A DNA stretch of 64,000 nucleotides from Vibrio sp. J1-1 (GTDB lineage: Bacteria; Pseudomonadota; Gammaproteobacteria; Enterobacterales; Vibrionaceae). The stretch's first letter is position 1, and every line of letters starts with the position of its first letter. Shown piece after piece: positions 48,080-58,823 of the stretch. Below the pieces are notes generated by a model, which was not told the DNA's origin, did not search any database, and was given only the letters and a program-made list of their open reading frames with translations. The stretch spans positions 186,001 to 250,000 of the forward strand of contig NZ_JAKKCM010000004.1 of assembly GCF_021728395.1 (NCBI RefSeq), in the 5' to 3' direction. The translations under genes were made by a program, and so were the position numbers.

Positions 48080-50455
48080 ATGAACACCAACAGGCAATTT
48101 TCCAGAATAAGGACAGCGACTCTTGCGGTATCTTCACTGGCTCTCATGTTTTCAATGTCAGCTTTTGCTAGATTAGATGGCGCTATTTTCACAACCACGC
48201 CAGCGGGTGACATCGTCAATGAGAACGTCCGCTACGAATCTAAACAAGAAGTCTTTTTAGATGGCGGTCCTGGGCCAAATGCCCCAGGACATGCAGCAGC
48301 ATTGCCTGAGGGAGACTACTATTTCCAAGTAACGGATCCATCGGGTAAATGTTTGCTTTCTAGTACGTTAGGCAGCGCAGGTAGTGATGGCGGTACATGT
48401 GAAGGCAATGTAAAAACAAAAGGCATAGGAGCGAACAAAGCAGGTGATTTTGAAATAGAGCCCTTGGCTTGCCGTCTTTTCCATTTCGATGGTAACGGTG
48501 GAGTAACTCGCGTCAACGAGTATGTGACCATCACTCAAATGGTTAAATCTCGCGGTCAATTGGTAGAGGAAACAACTGTTGTAGAGTGTGCTAAACACTA
48601 CCTCGGAAGTGAATATTTAGACTATATCGATGCAGGTTCTACAGATACACCTGACGGTGAAACTATACAGCTATTCCCATTTGCGAATACTCCCAACCCG
48701 GGTGGCGTTTATAAAGCATGGGTATCCACTGAAGAAAGTGTAAAAGAAGCTTGTGGTGGTGTCGTTACAGATGATGAAACGGGGAAAGATTGCGCTGGCT
48801 TCTTCGGCTTTATTCCACGTAACTCTAAAACCGATAACTTCAAAGCTAATTTGGGCCAGCCTACCGTGGATTATCAAATCGGCTTACGAGCTTTCCATGA
48901 TAAAAACTTGAACTGTACCTATGACCCTAGCAACGGAGATGAACTCGTTTCTAACTGGGACTTCGGTGTTACCGAGCCAAATCCATTAGAAGATCTACGA
49001 GGCATTTATCGTACCATTTCTGAGCCAGACACAGGTGATCAGATTCCCGTTACCTTCAGTGTGACTGATAGAGCCAACTTATTTTGGCTAGTTGACCAGT
49101 TAATGTGGTTTGCAGGTGAAGGAACTACTCCTCTGAACTTACCATTTTCTCACTTCACTACATTTGCCGACTTACGGGATTACAACAAGCTACACGAACT
49201 TGCATACCCACCACATAAAGAGTTTGTATCACCTCTTGCTTGCTATCTTGACCCTAACAACCTTTCGGACGAGCTAGTAAAACGTGACGCGCTTGAACTA
49301 GCCGATGATGGTATTGACGAAGATAATGATGGTACTTATGACGATGATAAAGGGTTTGTTCCAACAAACTTTGTTAATGTACCTGGTATAGAGGTAGACG
49401 AACCAATTCTGGTTGTAGGCTTTGGTAGTACAGGCTTTGCCACTATAGAAGTATGTAAGTCAAAAGACTTAAATATGAATGGAGCACATGATGAGGGCGA
49501 ACCTTATGTCGAAAACTGGCCTATGATTTTACATATTCCAGAGAGTGTGCCTCTACCTGACAATATTACAGGGGAACTACTTGACTCTCTTCGCGAAGTT
49601 ATCGAGCCTAAATTAAAAGCTGCAGGGATCATGGAAGAAGACGATTCCTTGCATGAAGTCGAAGAGCGAACGGTCACTAAGAAAACAAAAGCCGATGGCT
49701 GTGTGTCCTTCTTCGCTATGCTACCGAATGTCAAACCTGACAGCTATGGAACACTTGCACCGTATGTGGTGATGGAAAAAACAGAGGGAATGCATTCTGA
49801 CTGGAAAGCGACTTCTGAAACAACTTCCGTTGAGTTCTTAGTAGAATCAGTACTAAGTTACGATAGTAATGGGTTACCTCTCATTGAAGGTGTCGTTACC
49901 CAACGCTCTGACAACTTAAGCTCAGATTCGCCTTTTGTATTCCACAATATGTGTACACCTCCTCCAGTTGACTTTGATACGAAAGGGTACTGGCATAACA
50001 ATAATGGTATGTCAGAAATCACCCAAAGTGACCTCGACTACGTCAATGGTGTACAACCAGGTGGTTTAGCACCTAGCCCTTACAGCTCTCCAACAGATTA
50101 TTATGGTTTCGAACCGTTTGATAATGTTGGGGAAGTTTCTGAGTTCTTAGTCGACAGCAATAGTGATGCTGAAGCTTATTTCCACCGTGAGCAACTAGCT
50201 CAACAACTATTAGCGTTCATACTAAATGTTCGACATCGCCTTGATGGTGACTATGCCGCACAGTTAATGTTTGAAGGGAACTGGCAATCAGTTCAGTACA
50301 TTATTGATACCGCTGTATATGCATGGACAAATGCTCCTATTGATCCGCAAAGAGCAGTAGACATGCAAGAAATCCTAAACGACTACAACAATAATGATGA
50401 GCTAGAAGTTATTCCGTATGACTATGGCTGTCCAGAGCCATTCCCTGAACAATAA
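48080..50455 (+). CDS. Large secreted protein with SdrD-B-like repeats, function unknown
   Basis: A 791-residue protein starting at 48080, where CAGGAG is well spaced (48062 lacks this). A Sec signal ends AFA at about residue 30. Two related modules appear: DKNLNCTYD...NGDELVSNW (about 273) and SKDLNMNGAHDEGEPYVENW (about 460). Each fits a B-type (SdrD-B) calcium-loop Ig fold, and DGCVSFFAMLP / DCAGFFGFIP echo the module ends. DDGIDEDNDGTYDDDKG (about 408) is a calcium-loop-like acidic run. The C-terminal part, KGYWHNNNG then EQLAQQLLAFILNVRHRLDG (about 634-725), recalls GYWK-type modules of bacterial surface proteins. Twelve mature cysteines suggest disulfides. No membrane anchor or sorting signal is seen. 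Sigma-54 control by the preceding gene is likely. Confidence 0.9.
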   Translation: MNTNRQFSRIRTATLAVSSLALMFSMSAFARLDGAIFTTTPAGDIVNENVRYESKQEVFLDGGPGPNAPGHAAALPEGDYYFQVTDPSGKCLLSSTLGSAGSDGGTCEGNVKTKGIGANKAGDFEIEPLACRLFHFDGNGGVTRVNEYVTITQMVKSRGQLVEETTVVECAKHYLGSEYLDYIDAGSTDTPDGETIQLFPFANTPNPGGVYKAWVSTEESVKEACGGVVTDDETGKDCAGFFGFIPRNSKTDNFKANLGQPTVDYQIGLRAFHDKNLNCTYDPSNGDELVSNWDFGVTEPNPLEDLRGIYRTISEPDTGDQIPVTFSVTDRANLFWLVDQLMWFAGEGTTPLNLPFSHFTTFADLRDYNKLHELAYPPHKEFVSPLACYLDPNNLSDELVKRDALELADDGIDEDNDGTYDDDKGFVPTNFVNVPGIEVDEPILVVGFGSTGFATIEVCKSKDLNMNGAHDEGEPYVENWPMILHIPESVPLPDNITGELLDSLREVIEPKLKAAGIMEEDDSLHEVEERTVTKKTKADGCVSFFAMLPNVKPDSYGTLAPYVVMEKTEGMHSDWKATSETTSVEFLVESVLSYDSNGLPLIEGVVTQRSDNLSSDSPFVFHNMCTPPPVDFDTKGYWHNNNGMSEITQSDLDYVNGVQPGGLAPSPYSSPTDYYGFEPFDNVGEVSEFLVDSNSDAEAYFHREQLAQQLLAFILNVRHRLDGDYAAQLMFEGNWQSVQYIIDTAVYAWTNAPIDPQRAVDMQEILNDYNNNDELEVIPYDYGCPEPFPEQ

Positions 50456-50466
50456 TTAACCCCAAA

Positions 50467-50503
50467 AAACGCGATTGCCCCCCTCACCTAAATCGCGTTT
50501 CAA
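50467..50503 (+). terminator. Terminator after the secreted-protein gene
   Basis: AAACGCGATT / AATCGCGTTT hairpin with a C-rich loop, 11 bases after the stop; short T-tract. Confidence 0.72.
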
Positions 50504-50531
50504 AAAAAGCTCCGCTATATCTAGCGGAGCT
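50502..50531 (-). terminator. Terminator of the NhaC-family transporter gene
   Basis: AGCTCCGCTA / TAGCGGAGCT hairpin, with seven Ts on the minus strand, 28 bases after the transporter stop. Confidence 0.87.
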
Positions 50532-50559
50532 TCCTCTTTTACAAATCAATTTAGGTTGA

Positions 50560-52161
50560 TTAAACGTTCTGATAAGACGACATCTTAGCTTTAGATAACC
50601 AAGAAAGAACGCTACACACAATCACAAAAGTAACGGCTGCTGCAGTGAATGAAATTGCGATAGACGCCGACATTCCCAGAGTAATGAAGCCAACGCAAGA
50701 CACTAACGCGACAGAAAGCGCGTAAGGTAGCTGTGTAGACACGTGGTCAATATGATTACAACGTGCGCCAGTAGATGACAGAATAGTCGTGTCAGAAATC
50801 GGAGAACAGTGGTCACCAAATACCGCACCCGCTAAAACTGCACTCAACATAGGCAGCATAAGCGCAATATCCGTTGCTCCAGCCATGTCACCCGCAATTG
50901 GCAACATGATACCGAACGTACCCCAAGAGGTACCTGTCGAGAATGCCATCAAACCAGACAACAAGAACAGAATCACTGGCAACCAGTGCGGGTCAATATT
51001 ACCTTGTGCCAACGATGATAGGTAAGAACCTGTTTTCATGTCACCGATAACAGAGCCGATCGTCCAGGCAAATACTAGGATCAAAATTGCGCCAAACATT
51101 GATTTCGCACCAATCCAAAGCGTACGGATGATTTCAACCATTGGAATACCCTGCTTAAGCACAGTAAATAGACCAACCGCCAGACCAAGCAAACTACCGT
51201 AAATAAGAGACATGCCCACATTGGTATTCTCGAATGCGCCCAATAGTGCGAACTCTTTGCCATCTGCAGCCAAAGCCTGACCACCGGTGTACATCATCGC
51301 CGCAATAGTCGCCACAATCAGTGTCACGATAGGCAGAACCAAGTCAGATACCTTGCCTTTCTCGCTCTCGCGAATATCAAGCTCTTCGTTGATTTCATGA
51401 GCTTCAGGCGCGTCGTTCTCTTTATCCTTGTCAAAGCCACGACCTTGAGATGCAGAGATCTCATGCTCACGCATCTTACCGATGTCCAGACCAAACCACG
51501 CAACAGCAAACACCATCAATAAAGCGAATACCGCGTAGAAGTTCATAGGAATCAAACGAATGTATGCACCCAGAGCTGAGTATTCAGTGATACCATGCGA
51601 AACTAAGATGCCGCCAATAATAGTGATAATGTAAGCACCCCAACTAGATGCCGGCATAATCACACACATTGGAGCCGCGGTTGAGTCCAGAATATAGGCC
51701 AACTTAGCGCGAGAAACATAGAAACGATCAGTGACCGGACGAGAAATCGCACCAACAGCGAGGCTATTAAAGTAATCGTCGACAAAAATGAATACACCTA
51801 AGAAGGCTGCAAGAAGTTTAGAGCCACGCTTACTTTTAACACGAGACTGTGCCCACTCAGCAAATGCTCGAGTACCACCAGATAGCGTCAATAATGCTGT
51901 TGTCATCCCCAACAAGATAAGGAAGCCAACAATACTCATATTCCAGGTGTTAAGGCCACCATCTTCTACAAAAACAGAAGAGACTTGAGAACCTACATAA
52001 CTAGCGGTATCGCCAACCGACCAACTATTTAGCAGGATTGCACCAAGTGCGATACCCACACCAAGAGAAATTAATACACGTCGAGTCAATATCGCCAGTG
52101 TCAAAGCGACAAGCGGTGGCAATAATGAAACAGGAGAACTAGAAAAATCTATTAAATTCAT
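50560..52161 (-). CDS. NhaC-family transporter, probable lysine transporter (LysW-like)
   Basis: Polytopic inner-membrane protein of 533 residues from the ATG at 52161; the longer frame begins at TTG. NhaC-family marks are VDDYFNSLAVGAISRPVTDR near 128, PASSWGAYI, MAFSTGTSWGTFGIMLPI and GDHCSPISDTTILSSTGA near 442. A hydrophilic loop (about 230-265) breaks the TM pattern. By family it would exchange Na+ and H+, but the transcript starts with a lysine riboswitch. Comparative-genomic work on lysine regulons named such NhaC homologues LysW and proposed lysine transport. Substrate is thus inferred from regulation, not sequence. Confidence 0.9.
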   Translation of the reverse strand: MNLIDFSSSPVSLLPPLVALTLAILTRRVLISLGVGIALGAILLNSWSVGDTASYVGSQVSSVFVEDGGLNTWNMSIVGFLILLGMTTALLTLSGGTRAFAEWAQSRVKSKRGSKLLAAFLGVFIFVDDYFNSLAVGAISRPVTDRFYVSRAKLAYILDSTAAPMCVIMPASSWGAYIITIIGGILVSHGITEYSALGAYIRLIPMNFYAVFALLMVFAVAWFGLDIGKMREHEISASQGRGFDKDKENDAPEAHEINEELDIRESEKGKVSDLVLPIVTLIVATIAAMMYTGGQALAADGKEFALLGAFENTNVGMSLIYGSLLGLAVGLFTVLKQGIPMVEIIRTLWIGAKSMFGAILILVFAWTIGSVIGDMKTGSYLSSLAQGNIDPHWLPVILFLLSGLMAFSTGTSWGTFGIMLPIAGDMAGATDIALMLPMLSAVLAGAVFGDHCSPISDTTILSSTGARCNHIDHVSTQLPYALSVALVSCVGFITLGMSASIAISFTAAAVTFVIVCSVLSWLSKAKMSSYQNV

Positions 52162-52284
52162 GATCTTCAAAAACCAAAGTTTGGCTAGAGATCTACTGCA
52201 GACAAGTTACGTTTCCAATCAAACGTACTCATGTTGAACTTAGCGACAGGGAAGCGAACACTCCACCCAACCCTACAGTAGCGC

Positions 52285-52460
52285 TCCATAGTTTAATATA
52301 AATATACTATGGCAGTGTTGTTCCTTTCGGATACAACCCCAGCAAATAATGTTGATGAATTACTTGCTTCGGCAATCTTCGCCTTCCACTATTATTCATT
52401 GGCATCACCCCAATAATAGCTACTCTTCGAGACTGCGCCTCTACGGCAACAGCAAACAAC
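52285..52460 (-). promoter_or_regulatory. Lysine riboswitch (L-box)
   Basis: On the minus strand, 124 bases before the transporter ATG, the L-box core motifs occur in order: AGAGGCGC (52435-52442), AGAGTAGC, a P3 hairpin (TATTATT / AATAATA), AGATTGCCGAAGCAAG with the conserved GCCGAAG (52367-52373), and a P4 hairpin (GCAAGTAAT / ATTATTTGC). TTGCTGGGG follows, then a P5 hairpin (GTTGT / ACAAC) and CACTGCCAT (about 52309-52317). A downstream CCATAGT / ACTATGG hairpin (52287-52313) can compete with the 3' arm of P1 as the expression switch. I could not draw the P1 helix with confidence. Confidence 0.9.
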
Positions 52461-53041
52461 TGACCGCTAATCATACAAATTAGCAACAATTTATCTGCAA
52501 TATTGCATCAGGAGGCGCTATTGTACTTATGATAAAAGCCAATGCAACACATCAAACTAAATTAAACAGATAAAAATCAGTTAAACCAACTGGAAGAGTT
52601 AACTCACTCTAACATTATACAAATCTTTATTGTGCAACTGACATCACTTCAATTACGCTTTCTATGAAACCTTATTACTACACAAAATTACCATGCTTAA
52701 TGTAATATTGATAAATAAGGCAAATGTAATACGAATACATTGAGGCTTTATCTTTGTGAGTGAGTAAAAACATCTATGCATCTAATAAAAATATTTACAC
52801 AATTTCTGTCATTAAAATTATGCGGACTAACTAGAATTCCCATCTTATAAGTTTTAATTCTCAATAATAATATTACTTTCTTTAAAAAAGTGGCCAAAAT
52901 TAAACGAAATCATGATTTAGCATTTGCACATAAGTAAAAGATAAAGTTAAATATAAGGACTTACTATTTTTTGTAGCATGGCATTATTTCATCGTAACGA
53001 TAAAAGGTGCCCAACACATTAACCTATTAATAGGAATCGTT
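52461..53041. other. Long AT-rich region upstream of hns
   Basis: About 580 bases of strongly AT-rich sequence with no supported ORF. It holds the riboswitch promoter (minus) and the hns promoter (plus). Such DNA is typical of H-NS autoregulation. A 12-base palindrome, CCTATTAATAGG, covers the hns Shine-Dalgarno at 53023-53034. Confidence 0.55.
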
Positions 53042-53449
53042 ATGTCTGAGCTGACTAAAACACTTCTAAATATCCGTAGCCTTCGTGCTTTTTCTCGTGA
53101 GCTGACTCTTGAACAATTGGAAGAAGCTCTAGATAAACTGTCTACTGTTGTAGCAGAGCGTAAAGAAACGGAAGAAGCAGAACGCGCAGCACAAGCTGAG
53201 CAAGAGGCTAAATTAGCTGAAATCGCAGAAAAAATTGCTCAAGACGGTATTGACGTTGAAGCTCTTATTAATGCGCTATCAGGCGAAACTAAGACTAAAA
53301 CAAAATCTAAGCGTGCGCCTCGCCCTGCAAAATACAAGTACACTGATACTAACGGTCAAGAAAAAACGTGGACGGGTCAAGGCCGTACACCTTCTGCAAT
53401 CCAAGAGCAGCTTGATGCAGGTAAATCACTAGATGATTTCCTAATCTAA
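53042..53449 (+). CDS. hns: H-NS family nucleoid protein (VicH-like)
   Basis: Global silencer that binds AT-rich, often foreign, DNA. The 135 residues have an N-terminal coiled-coil oligomerisation region (about 1-65, rich in Glu, Ala and Arg heptads), a basic linker (KTKTKSKRAPRPAKYK) and the DNA-binding core TWTGQGRTPSAIQEQLDAG (about 110-128), which contains the canonical QGR hook. Length equals V. cholerae VicH. TAGGAAT precedes the ATG, inside a palindrome. Monocistronic, with its own terminator. Confidence 0.96.
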   Translation: MSELTKTLLNIRSLRAFSRELTLEQLEEALDKLSTVVAERKETEEAERAAQAEQEAKLAEIAEKIAQDGIDVEALINALSGETKTKTKSKRAPRPAKYKYTDTNGQEKTWTGQGRTPSAIQEQLDAGKSLDDFLI

Positions 53450-53463
53450 TTGCTGGATATATA

Positions 53464-53489
53464 AAAGGCTCCGTAAGGAGCCTTTTTTG
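53464..53489 (+). terminator. Terminator of hns
   Basis: AAAGGCTCC / GGAGCCTTT hairpin with a 4-base loop and six Ts. Confidence 0.92.
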
Positions 53490-53505
53490 TATCTGCTAGA
53501 CAAAT

Positions 53506-53537
53506 AAAAATGGCGCATTTCATTATACGCCATTTTT
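53506..53537. terminator. Terminator of gsk
   Basis: AAAAATGGCG / CGCCATTTTT hairpin with T-tracts on both strands, 34 bases after the gsk stop. Confidence 0.82.
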
Positions 53538-53570
53538 ACATTTGTAAATGAGCTGTTAACTTTGACTAAA

Positions 53571-54875
53571 TTAACGTTCCCAATATGCTTCTTCTAAACT
53601 ATCTTCTCGTTCTGGCAAGCCCCGTGAAAGACGCGGAGAATGCTGAACAAGAACTTCATAACTTGCACGGTTTGCGTATTTACAAACTTGTGAAAAAGAA
53701 GAGTAAGTTAAATACTCATTAGTGTGCTTACTTGAATTAGGCACATTTTCTTTATGGTATTTATTTGCAGCCATGTCATGTAAAACCGCAGACAAAGCAG
53801 CATCACCTGCTCCATTGGTATTCTTAATTTTTTCTGGACCACCCATATATGGTGAAATATGAGAATACACTTTAATCGGTGTTTCACACGCTTCTTTTTG
53901 TGCTGGTCGGCTAAATTCGTAACGGTTAAACTCTGCAATTGACCCTGGCAACAATGGCAAAGTGGTCTCACGCTTCGCGTTATCTTCTGTATAGCCAGCC
54001 ATAAACAAGCCTACAGGCCCAGCAGTGCACAGCACTAAATCTGCCCAATCCAACGTCTTGTCTGATGCCGCTAAAGGATCAGATTCACCAGTCAGAGCTT
54101 CAGCTTCATCTTCATTCATGGCTACAACAGAAACATTGTCACGAATAAACTCTTGCCAATATTGAGGATCGTCCTGAATAACAAATTTGGTACCCAGCGT
54201 CAGTACAACTGGCACGTCATACTTTTTCGCGTATTCAATCGCCTTCATTGTTGCTTCCGGCATTGGATCACCCGCTTTACAACGAACCAAGTAAGAGGTT
54301 AGCAACAGCGCAGAAGCATTCTTAAATATTTTTTCTGGGATGCTGTCCGGATGAAGCTGGTTCATCTGACCTTCACTGATGGCAAAAGTACGTTCACCCT
54401 CTTCCGTAATCAGAGCAAAGCAGCGCCCTATCGAGCCATCAACACCTTGAAGGTAGTTAAGGTCCATACGGCTTGATGTGTTACACAAGTAACGGTAGCC
54501 GTAGCTGCCAATTTTAATGTCCTGACTCATTACTCCCAACAAGGTAGAACGATCATCAGCAAGAACCGAGTAGTTATGAAGCGTATTGCCAATCGTACCA
54601 CCAGCGTATTCGTTGGTGATTAGGTTCTCTTCTTTTAGATGCTGATAAAGCGCTTCTGCTGTTGCATCATCAATCACTAATGAGTGACCTTTACTCAAAC
54701 CGTATTTTTCAATCACATCAGTGGTAACTTTTGCTTCAATATCGACCAGAGTTTGATCAATACCGATGATGTGAGTACGCGTCATCTTCTTGCTTTCTTG
54801 TGCTTGACTGACTAGTGGGTCACGAGCATGAACAGGAAAATAATGCTTGGATTTGCGTTGTCCAGGAAATTTCAT
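53571..54875 (-). CDS. gsk: Inosine/guanosine kinase
   Basis: PfkB-family nucleoside kinase phosphorylating inosine and guanosine in purine salvage. Start at 54875 (MKFPGQRKSKHYFPVHARDP) gives 434 residues, the length of E. coli Gsk; the longer frame to 54950 adds a non-conserved hydrophobic stretch. Conserved features are GIDQTLVDIEAKV, GGTIGNTLHNYSVLAD, VAMNEDEAEALTG, and the anion hole with catalytic Asp in NTNGAGDAALSAV. A PurR-type box lies about 80 bases upstream. Confidence 0.95.
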   Translation of the reverse strand: MKFPGQRKSKHYFPVHARDPLVSQAQESKKMTRTHIIGIDQTLVDIEAKVTTDVIEKYGLSKGHSLVIDDATAEALYQHLKEENLITNEYAGGTIGNTLHNYSVLADDRSTLLGVMSQDIKIGSYGYRYLCNTSSRMDLNYLQGVDGSIGRCFALITEEGERTFAISEGQMNQLHPDSIPEKIFKNASALLLTSYLVRCKAGDPMPEATMKAIEYAKKYDVPVVLTLGTKFVIQDDPQYWQEFIRDNVSVVAMNEDEAEALTGESDPLAASDKTLDWADLVLCTAGPVGLFMAGYTEDNAKRETTLPLLPGSIAEFNRYEFSRPAQKEACETPIKVYSHISPYMGGPEKIKNTNGAGDAALSAVLHDMAANKYHKENVPNSSKHTNEYLTYSSFSQVCKYANRASYEVLVQHSPRLSRGLPEREDSLEEAYWER

Positions 54876-54953
54876 ATTGTTAGTCTGAGTAAGGGATGAA
54901 AAAGGAAAACGGATTCTATACCGCGAATAATATGGCGGCAATAAAAGCAATTA

Positions 54954-54969
54954 TAGCAAACGTTTGCCT
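54954..54969. promoter_or_regulatory. PurR-type operator upstream of gsk
   Basis: TAGCAAACGTTTGCCT contains the 12-base perfect palindrome GCAAACGTTTGC, the core of the PurR site (ACGCAAACGTTTNCGT type). It stands 79 bases before the gsk start. Confidence 0.77.
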
Positions 54970-54992
54970 CTCTCTTTTTTATTTACTGCGAC

Positions 54993-55262
54993 TTATTCAC
55001 CTTCCATAAAGCTTAAATCTGGCAGTTGTTCCAGGTGTTCGCTATAGCGTTTTAGATTAAATTCACCTTCGTTTTTCATCACATCAAATACTTCAATTGA
55101 CATCGCACACGCCATCATTGCTACCGCATCTTCACGAGGCGTCCCCATCATCATTAAACGCATCAGTGTTTCTTTTGCTTTAATTGGATTGCCATCTTCT
55201 AGCTGGTTTTCAACAATCTCAATTAACTCAGCTTCTTGCATAAATTGGTTTTCTTCAGTCAT
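54993..55262 (-). CDS. Conserved small acidic protein, function unknown
   Basis: An 89-residue, strongly acidic and Met-rich protein, predicted mostly helical and soluble (ELIEIVENQLEDGNPIKAKE; EDAVAMMACAMSIEVFDVMK). AAGAGGTAA stands before the ATG. I recall similar unnamed proteins in other gamma-proteobacteria but cannot name the domain. It is upstream of gsk on the same strand, separated by the PurR box, and divergent from mnmA. Its function cannot be inferred from sequence. Confidence 0.83.
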   Translation of the reverse strand: MTEENQFMQEAELIEIVENQLEDGNPIKAKETLMRLMMMGTPREDAVAMMACAMSIEVFDVMKNEGEFNLKRYSEHLEQLPDLSFMEGE

Positions 55263-55452
55263 CTTCGTATTACCTCTTGGATTTTCGGCAACTATGCCAT
55301 ATATATCCTTTCTATACTTATGAAATTACTATTTGGTGGTGCTGTTGCGGAAAAAGACAGCAAAATCGAAGTGTGATTTCGCTCTCGGATCTGTCACCGG
55401 TTTGTGGATTCTGGTAGAATCTTCCTCCCGTTTATTTAAGTGGTGTTTAGTA

Positions 55453-56577
55453 ATGTCTGATAACAGCCAAAAGAAAGTCATCGTCGGTATGTCCGGCGGC
55501 GTTGATTCATCTGTTTCTGCGTATCTTCTAAAGCAACAAGGCTACCAAGTAGAAGGCCTGTTCATGAAGAACTGGGAAGAAGATGACAACGAAGAATATT
55601 GCACAGCAGCAGAAGATTTAGCCGATGCTCAGGCAGTATGTGACAAGCTTGGCATCCACCTACACACCATTAACTTTGCTGCCGAATACTGGGATAACGT
55701 ATTTGAGTATTTCCTTGCTGAGTACAAAGCAGGCCGTACGCCTAACCCAGACATTCTTTGTAACAAAGAAATTAAGTTTAAAGCGTTCCTTGAATTTGCT
55801 GACGAAGTACTGGATGCAGATTACATTGCAATGGGCCACTACGTACGCCGTTCTTTCCCAGAAAATGGCGAGAAGCCACAAATGCTACGTGGCCTGGATA
55901 GCAACAAAGACCAAAGCTACTTCCTATACACATTAAGCCACGAACAAGTTGCGCGCAGCCTGTTCCCGGTTGGTGATATGGAAAAACCTGAAGTACGCCG
56001 TATCGCGGAAGAACAAGGTCTAATTACAGCGAAAAAGAAAGACTCGACTGGTATCTGCTTTATCGGAGAGCGTAAGTTTACTGACTTCTTAGGTCGTTAC
56101 TTGCCAGCTCAACCAGGCAACATCGAAACGCCAGATGGTGAAGTCATTGGCCAGCACCAAGGTTTGATGTACCACACACTAGGTCAGCGCAAAGGTCTGC
56201 ATATTGGCGGCCGTAAAGGCGGCGGTGGTAATGAAGATCCATGGTTTGTTGGTGAGAAAGATCTTAAGCGTAACGTGCTAATTGCCGTTCAGGGTAAAGA
56301 TCACCCAATGCTAAAATCAGAAGGTCTACTTGCATCACAACTGCATTGGGTAGATCGTGAGCCAATTCGCGATGTTATGAAGTGCACGGTAAAAACTCGT
56401 TACCGTCAGCAAGACATTCCTTGTACAATCATCCCTATCGATGATGAGAACATTAAAGTTATCTTTGACGAGCCACAAATTGCAGTGACTCCAGGTCAAT
56501 CCGCTGTGTTCTATAAAGATGACGTTTGTCTGGGTGGCGGTATCATCGAACAACGCATTAAATATTCTCAAGCTTAG
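55453..56577 (+). CDS. mnmA: tRNA 2-thiouridine synthase
   Basis: Transfers sulfur to U34 of tRNA-Lys, -Glu and -Gln. From the ATG at 55453 the protein has 374 residues, starting [20 protein letters not shown] with the PP-loop SGGVDSS. The catalytic cysteines are in [12 protein letters not shown] (about Cys102) and [10 protein letters not shown] (about Cys200). The 40-codon N-terminal extension in the longer frame is not family-like. The stop codon is embedded in the hflD Shine-Dalgarno (TTAGGAG), so the two are coupled, as in E. coli. Confidence 0.96.
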   Translation: MSDNSQKKVIVGMSGGVDSSVSAYLLKQQGYQVEGLFMKNWEEDDNEEYCTAAEDLADAQAVCDKLGIHLHTINFAAEYWDNVFEYFLAEYKAGRTPNPDILCNKEIKFKAFLEFADEVLDADYIAMGHYVRRSFPENGEKPQMLRGLDSNKDQSYFLYTLSHEQVARSLFPVGDMEKPEVRRIAEEQGLITAKKKDSTGICFIGERKFTDFLGRYLPAQPGNIETPDGEVIGQHQGLMYHTLGQRKGLHIGGRKGGGGNEDPWFVGEKDLKRNVLIAVQGKDHPMLKSEGLLASQLHWVDREPIRDVMKCTVKTRYRQQDIPCTIIPIDDENIKVIFDEPQIAVTPGQSAVFYKDDVCLGGGIIEQRIKYSQA

Positions 56578-56587
56578 GAGTTGTTAC

Positions 56588-57205
56588 GTGGCGAATACAC
56601 TTTATGACCGTACTATCGCGTTTGCTGGCATTTGCCAAGCTGTTGCTTTGGTTCAACAAGTTGCGAAAAACGGACATTGTGATCAAGATGCCTTTGAAAC
56701 ATCCATTAACGCCATTTTGAACACCAGTCCAGCCAACACGATTGGCGTATTCGGTCGCGAAGCCGACCTTAAGCTCGGTCTGGAGTGTTTGGTTAAAGGA
56801 ATCGATAGTACGCCGTCTGGCAGCGAACTCACTCGCTACATCATCAGCCTAATGGCGTTGGAACGTAAATTGACTGCTCGCAACGACGCTATGTCGCAGC
56901 TCGGTGATCGAATCCAGATGGCACAGCGTCAATCCGACCACTTCGAGTTGATGGACGACCAAATGATCAGCAATCTGGCAAGCATTTATCTGGATGTAGT
57001 CAGCCCTATCGGTCCACGTATTCAAGTAACGGGTACTCCCGCAGTACTGCAACAAACCTCAATTCAGCATAAAGTTCGTGCACTGCTACTATCCGGTATT
57101 CGCAGTGCCGTGCTTTGGCGTCAGGTTGGTGGTAAACGTCGTCACTTGATTTTTGGTCGCAAGAAAATGGTAGAACAGGCACAGATCCTGTTGGCCCGTA
57201 TGTAA
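56588..57205 (+). CDS. hflD: HflD, high-frequency-lysogenization regulator
   Basis: Helical, membrane-associated protein of 205 residues. E. coli HflD binds lambda CII; its housekeeping role is unclear. I use GTG at 56588, giving [20 protein letters not shown], because AGGAG lies eight bases upstream. The longer frame from 56519 lies inside mnmA. The order mnmA-hflD-purB is conserved in many gamma-proteobacteria. Confidence 0.93.
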   Translation: MANTLYDRTIAFAGICQAVALVQQVAKNGHCDQDAFETSINAILNTSPANTIGVFGREADLKLGLECLVKGIDSTPSGSELTRYIISLMALERKLTARNDAMSQLGDRIQMAQRQSDHFELMDDQMISNLASIYLDVVSPIGPRIQVTGTPAVLQQTSIQHKVRALLLSGIRSAVLWRQVGGKRRHLIFGRKKMVEQAQILLARM

Positions 57206-57219
57206 GAATAACAACTACA

Positions 57220-57249
57220 AGCTCGCGTTTCTCGCGAGCTCGTTTTTTT
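57220..57249 (+). terminator. Terminator after hflD
   Basis: AGCTCGCG / CGCGAGCT hairpin (5-base loop) followed by CGTTTTTTT. Confidence 0.88.
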
Positions 57250-57256
57250 AGCTTAA

Positions 57257-58726
<1,470 letters not shown>

Positions 58727-58752
58727 ACGCTAATTTAATTAGCCAGACATTG

Positions 58753-58784
58753 AAAAGGTTGACGTGAAAGCGTCAACCTTTTTT
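58753..58784. terminator. Terminator after purB, also able to close the minus-strand cluster
   Basis: AAGGTTGACG / CGTCAACCTT hairpin with six Ts on the plus strand and TTTTC on the minus strand. Confidence 0.88.
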
Positions 58785-58823
58785 GCTTAACAAGTGGCTG
58801 AATAATGACAAATGTACTCAATG

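Noticed and set aside
52307-52489. A 60-codon minus-strand frame across the region before the NhaC-family gene
   Set aside because: It runs straight through the lysine riboswitch core, has no ribosome-binding site and its sequence is dictated by the conserved RNA motifs.
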